Source: Propionibacterium sp. (lineage in GTDB: Bacteria > Actinomycetota > Actinomycetes > Actinomycetales > Actinomycetaceae). Taken from it: 6,518 nt of DNA. How positions within the stretch are numbered: position 1 is the first letter of the stretch; each line of letters opens with the position of its first letter. The notes beneath the pieces were generated by a model. That model did not search any database and was not told where the DNA came from. It saw only the letters and a program-made list of their open reading frames with translations. Both the position numbers and the translations under genes were made by a program. Of the stretch, positions 5,114 to 6,518 are shown piece by piece. The DNA lies in NCBI GenBank assembly GCA_030460725.1, contig JAKECL010000117.1, positions 1 through 6,518 of the forward strand. The letters are read 5' to 3'.

Positions 5114-5425
5114 TCAGCTGATCAGCGCGACGGGCATGAGGTCGTCCGGGACCGTGTCGGGGACGAAGCCCCCGACGGCGGAGGACATGCGGTCCGAGAC
5201 CTCCCGCAACAGGAACCACAGTGGCACCCCGAGGGCGTCGGTGATGGCCTGGAGCAACTCGGAGGAGGCCTCCTTCTGTCCGCGTTCAACTTCGGAGAGA
5301 TAGCCCAGGGACACCTGCGCCTGGGAGGAGACCTCCCGCAGGGTGCGTCCCTGGCTCTGGCGCAACGAGCGCAGGACGTCCCCGATCTCCGTGCGCAACA
5401 GCGGTGCGGTCACAGTGGTCGCCAT
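5114..5425 (-). CDS. clgR: XRE-family transcriptional regulator ClgR
   Basis: ClgR is the actinobacterial activator of clp protease/chaperone genes and, in some species, of DNA-repair or envelope-stress genes. The 103-residue protein carries a Cro/CI-type helix-turn-helix (residues 11-75) with the family's conserved block GRTLREVSSQAQVSLGYLSEVERGQKEASSELL at 26-58, split here as an Arg/Glu-rich scaffold plus recognition helix SLGYLSEVERGQ (39-50). A short acidic-to-hydrophobic tail ends in PVALIS. This is unlike the Ala-Ala ends reported to mark some ClgR proteins for Clp degradation. The ATG at 5425 matches the family N terminus and has TACAGT 6 nt upstream, so it is likely leaderless. In-frame starts up to 5575 would add unconserved sequence. 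Position between pgsA and DUF3046 matches actinobacterial synteny. Confidence 0.88.
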   Translation of the reverse strand: MATTVTAPLLRTEIGDVLRSLRQSQGRTLREVSSQAQVSLGYLSEVERGQKEASSELLQAITDALGVPLWFLLREVSDRMSSAVGGFVPDTVPDDLMPVALIS

Positions 5426-5433
5426 GGGGCGAC
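5418..5433 (-). promoter_or_regulatory. Inverted repeat over the clgR start (possible autoregulatory operator)
   Basis: GTCGCC-CCAT-GGCGAC on the minus strand is a perfect 6+6 bp inverted repeat covering the clgR ATG and the end of its -10. It contains CGC and GCG separated by 6 nt; published ClgR sites have CGC and GCG about 5 nt apart, so this resembles but does not match that consensus. Confidence 0.4.
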
Positions 5434-5437
5434 TGTA
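5432..5437 (-). promoter_or_regulatory. -10 element of the leaderless clgR promoter
   Basis: TACAGT (TANNNT) is followed by 6 nt and the clgR ATG. There is no Shine-Dalgarno in the 20 nt before the ATG, consistent with a leaderless mRNA. Confidence 0.45.
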
Positions 5438-5491
5438 ACCCTTCACATTGGCAGCGCGCATCCGCAGATCATCCACCGAATGGTTGGCCAC

Positions 5492-5521
5492 GGGCCGAAC
5501 CGGGGCACCGGGGCCCAGGGG
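5492..5521 (+). other. G-quadruplex-type motif upstream of clgR
   Basis: Four G-runs (GGG at 5492, GGGG at 5502, 5510 and 5518) are separated by loops of 7, 4 and 4 nt, fitting G3+N1-7. They lie on the template strand, 67-96 bp before the clgR start. The loops are C-rich, so duplex or hairpin forms compete. Confidence 0.35.
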
Positions 5522-5581
5522 CCGCATCCTGGCCCCGGAGTTCGTGCGGGTGTTCATCTGGGTCTTCATGTCCATTCCAAC

Positions 5582-5597
5582 GCGGGGGCTCCCCCGC
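5582..5597 (-). terminator. Strong G/C hairpin upstream of clgR
   Basis: GCGGGGG and CCCCCGC arms are separated by only 2 nt (6 bp with a 4-nt loop). A U-tract is missing. It could end pgsA read-through or act within a longer clgR leader if clgR has an upstream promoter. Confidence 0.25.
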
Positions 5598-5717
5598 CTA
5601 TTCCCTGCGCCCCCGCTCCCGGATGTGACGTGCGTCGCCCCGACTCAACCCTGGGGCCCCACGACCGCCCGGGTGCACGCGGGCCCACCTGGACACCCGC
5701 CCAGCAGGCGCCCCCTG

Positions 5718-6326
5718 TCAGCGAGTGGCGCGCATCAGCCGCGCGCCCTCGACCACGTACACACCACCGGACCACAACGTGAGCGCCAGGGCTCCTGCAC
5801 CCACGACCCAGGCCACGATGCGCACCGTGGCGGCCGGCCCCTCGACCAGGAGGGACTCCCAGGGCACCAGCATGAGGACGATGAAGAGCATCTGCAGGAC
5901 CGTCTTGAGTTTGCCGCCGGAGTTGGCGGCCACCACGATGCCCCGCCTCAGCAGGACCGCACGCAGCCCCGTGATGCCGAGTTCACGGACGGCCACCAGC
6001 ACCGTGAACCACCACGGAACCAGGCCGTCGACGCTGAGCATGACGAAGGCACCCAGGGTCAGCGCCTTGTCGGCAATCGGGTCGACCAGGCGTCCGAAGT
6101 CGGTGACCAGGTTCCACGAGCGCGCCAGATGGCCGTCCAGTTGGGCGGTGGCGGCCGCCACCACGAAGACCCCCAGGGCCCACCAGCGCGCCGGTGTCCC
6201 ATCCATGACCATCAACCACACGAACACCGGCACCAGCACCAGACGCAGCACCGTCAATGCGTTGGGCAGGTTGAGGACCGGGACCGCGGGCCCTTCGTCC
6301 AGCCGGTGGACATTGTCATCGTTCAT
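5718..6326 (-). CDS. pgsA: CDP-diacylglycerol--glycerol-3-phosphate 3-phosphatidyltransferase-like (CDP-alcohol phosphatidyltransferase)
   Basis: This 202-residue membrane protein belongs to the CDP-alcohol phosphatidyltransferases; PgsA makes phosphatidylglycerophosphate from CDP-diacylglycerol and glycerol 3-phosphate. The signature D1xxD2Gx2ARx8Gx3D3x3D4 is present as AxxDG..AR........G...D...D: Asp64, Gly65, Ala68, Arg69, Gly78, Asp82 and Asp86. The first aspartate, however, is Ala61 (codon GCC; one change from GAC). About six hydrophobic membrane segments are visible, near residues 22-42, 46-62, 88-104, 106-127, 143-160 and 168-192. Other PgsA blocks (VRELGITGLR, GKLKTVLQM) are intact. 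The ATG at 6326 has AGGA about 9 nt upstream. Context (ftsK side upstream, clgR downstream) is the conserved one. Because the D1 residue binds metal and CDP, activity is uncertain. A sequencing error is the simplest alternative. Confidence 0.93.
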   Translation of the reverse strand: MNDDNVHRLDEGPAVPVLNLPNALTVLRLVLVPVFVWLMVMDGTPARWWALGVFVVAAATAQLDGHLARSWNLVTDFGRLVDPIADKALTLGAFVMLSVDGLVPWWFTVLVAVRELGITGLRAVLLRRGIVVAANSGGKLKTVLQMLFIVLMLVPWESLLVEGPAATVRIVAWVVGAGALALTLWSGGVYVVEGARLMRATR

Positions 6327-6351
6327 CGAAGTGTTCCTGTTCCGACTGTTC

Positions 6352-6518
6352 TCAGCGCCCGGTCAGCTGCCAGGCGTCCTCGTCCTCTTCCGGTTCTTCG
6401 TCGACCCAGTCGACATGCCCCCCGAAGTCGTGGCCCGCATAGGGATCCGAATCCCCCTCCTGCTGCACGGTCGAGTCCGGGGTGGCGTGAACCGCGGTCC
6501 CCCCATCCCCCACCGCCT
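6352..6518 (-). CDS. C-terminal 54 residues of an upstream gene, probably DNA translocase FtsK
   Basis: An open frame enters from the right edge and ends at TGA 6354-6352, 25 nt before pgsA. The visible tail is low-complexity and acidic: an Asp/Gly/His-rich stretch, then VDWVDEEPEEDEDAWQLTGR at the very end. No catalytic domain is in the window. FtsK is the usual neighbour upstream of pgsA in actinobacteria and often has an acidic, poorly conserved C-terminal extension, so the call rests on synteny and not on motifs. The reading frame is supported by codon use (G/C at third positions) and by a stop placed just before the pgsA start. Confidence 0.45.
   Translation of the reverse strand, partial: AVGDGGTAVHATPDSTVQQEGDSDPYAGHDFGGHVDWVDEEPEEDEDAWQLTGR

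Larger units (their letters stand above)
5438..5717. other. Long pgsA-clgR intergenic region
   Basis: No gene is supported here. In transcript order after pgsA it holds an imperfect 18-bp palindrome centred on GTGCAC (5684-5667, 16 of 18 positions symmetric), an 8-bp GGGGCCCC (5660-5653), a strong GCGGGGG/CCCCCGC hairpin (5597-5582) without U-tract, and a G-quadruplex-type motif on the plus strand (5492-5521). The first two could end the pgsA transcript. Many actinobacteria carry cinA in this interval, but no cinA remnant is recognisable. Confidence 0.4.

Noticed and set aside
5426..5575. N-terminal extension of clgR to the ATG at 5575
   Set aside because: The additional 50 residues are unconserved and have no ribosome site, while the ATG at 5425 matches the family start and has a -10 at leaderless spacing.
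5566..5775. Minus-strand frame with an SLTGGAC stretch resembling the CinA motif AESLTGG
   Set aside because: Considered as a cinA remnant at its usual place. The match is limited to a few residues, it overlaps the pgsA 3' end in another frame, and none of the other CinA motifs follow.
1..6518. CRISPR array, transposase, tRNA, rRNA or phage genes
   Set aside because: No regularly spaced long repeats, no DDE or integrase motifs, and no tRNA-like cloverleaf or rRNA sequence were seen on either strand.

Overview
The window reads as a piece of a high-GC actinobacterial chromosome. The translations look most like Actinomyces/Schaalia-type Actinomycetaceae, but that genus-level guess is an inference. 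All ten recognisable protein genes lie on the minus strand, so transcription runs from high to low coordinates. In that order they are: the 3' end of an upstream gene, probably ftsK (6518-6352); pgsA (6326-5718); clgR (5425-5114); a DUF3046 gene (5108-4869); an alpha/beta hydrolase (4730-3900) overlapping a TetR-type regulator (3907-3347); recA (3063-1954); recX (1903-1313); a stand-alone cinA C-terminal-domain gene (1203-718); and the 5' part of miaB (628 to the left edge).

Most of this is the conserved actinobacterial ftsK-pgsA-clgR-DUF3046-recA-recX-miaB neighbourhood. It covers chromosome translocation, phospholipid synthesis, control of the Clp protease, homologous recombination and its modulator, nucleotide-pool repair and tRNA modification. 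Two things differ from the order I would expect. A hydrolase/TetR pair sits between DUF3046 and recA, and cinA lies between recX and miaB instead of next to pgsA/clgR.

Regulatory signals are unusually legible. A near-perfect actinobacterial LexA (SOS) box lies 180 bp upstream of recA, just upstream of a TATCCT -10 element. This gives a predicted recA leader of about 165 nt that ends in an AGGAGG ribosome site. The hydrolase/TetR pair is preceded by three GTTAC/GTAAC half-sites exactly 10 bp apart, abutting the hydrolase ATG; this is a strong candidate TetR operator. Four genes (miaB, cinA, hydrolase, clgR) have no convincing Shine-Dalgarno but carry a TANNNT hexamer ending 6-7 nt before the start codon, the arrangement of leaderless actinobacterial mRNAs. 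clgR also has a perfect 6+6 bp inverted repeat across its -10 and start codon.

The most notable protein-level oddity is in PgsA. The first aspartate of the CDP-alcohol phosphotransferase signature is alanine (Ala61) in an otherwise intact motif. I see no CRISPR array, transposase, tRNA or rRNA, and no clear novel defence or mobile system. The interest lies in the small regulatory structures and the accessory hydrolase/TetR operon.
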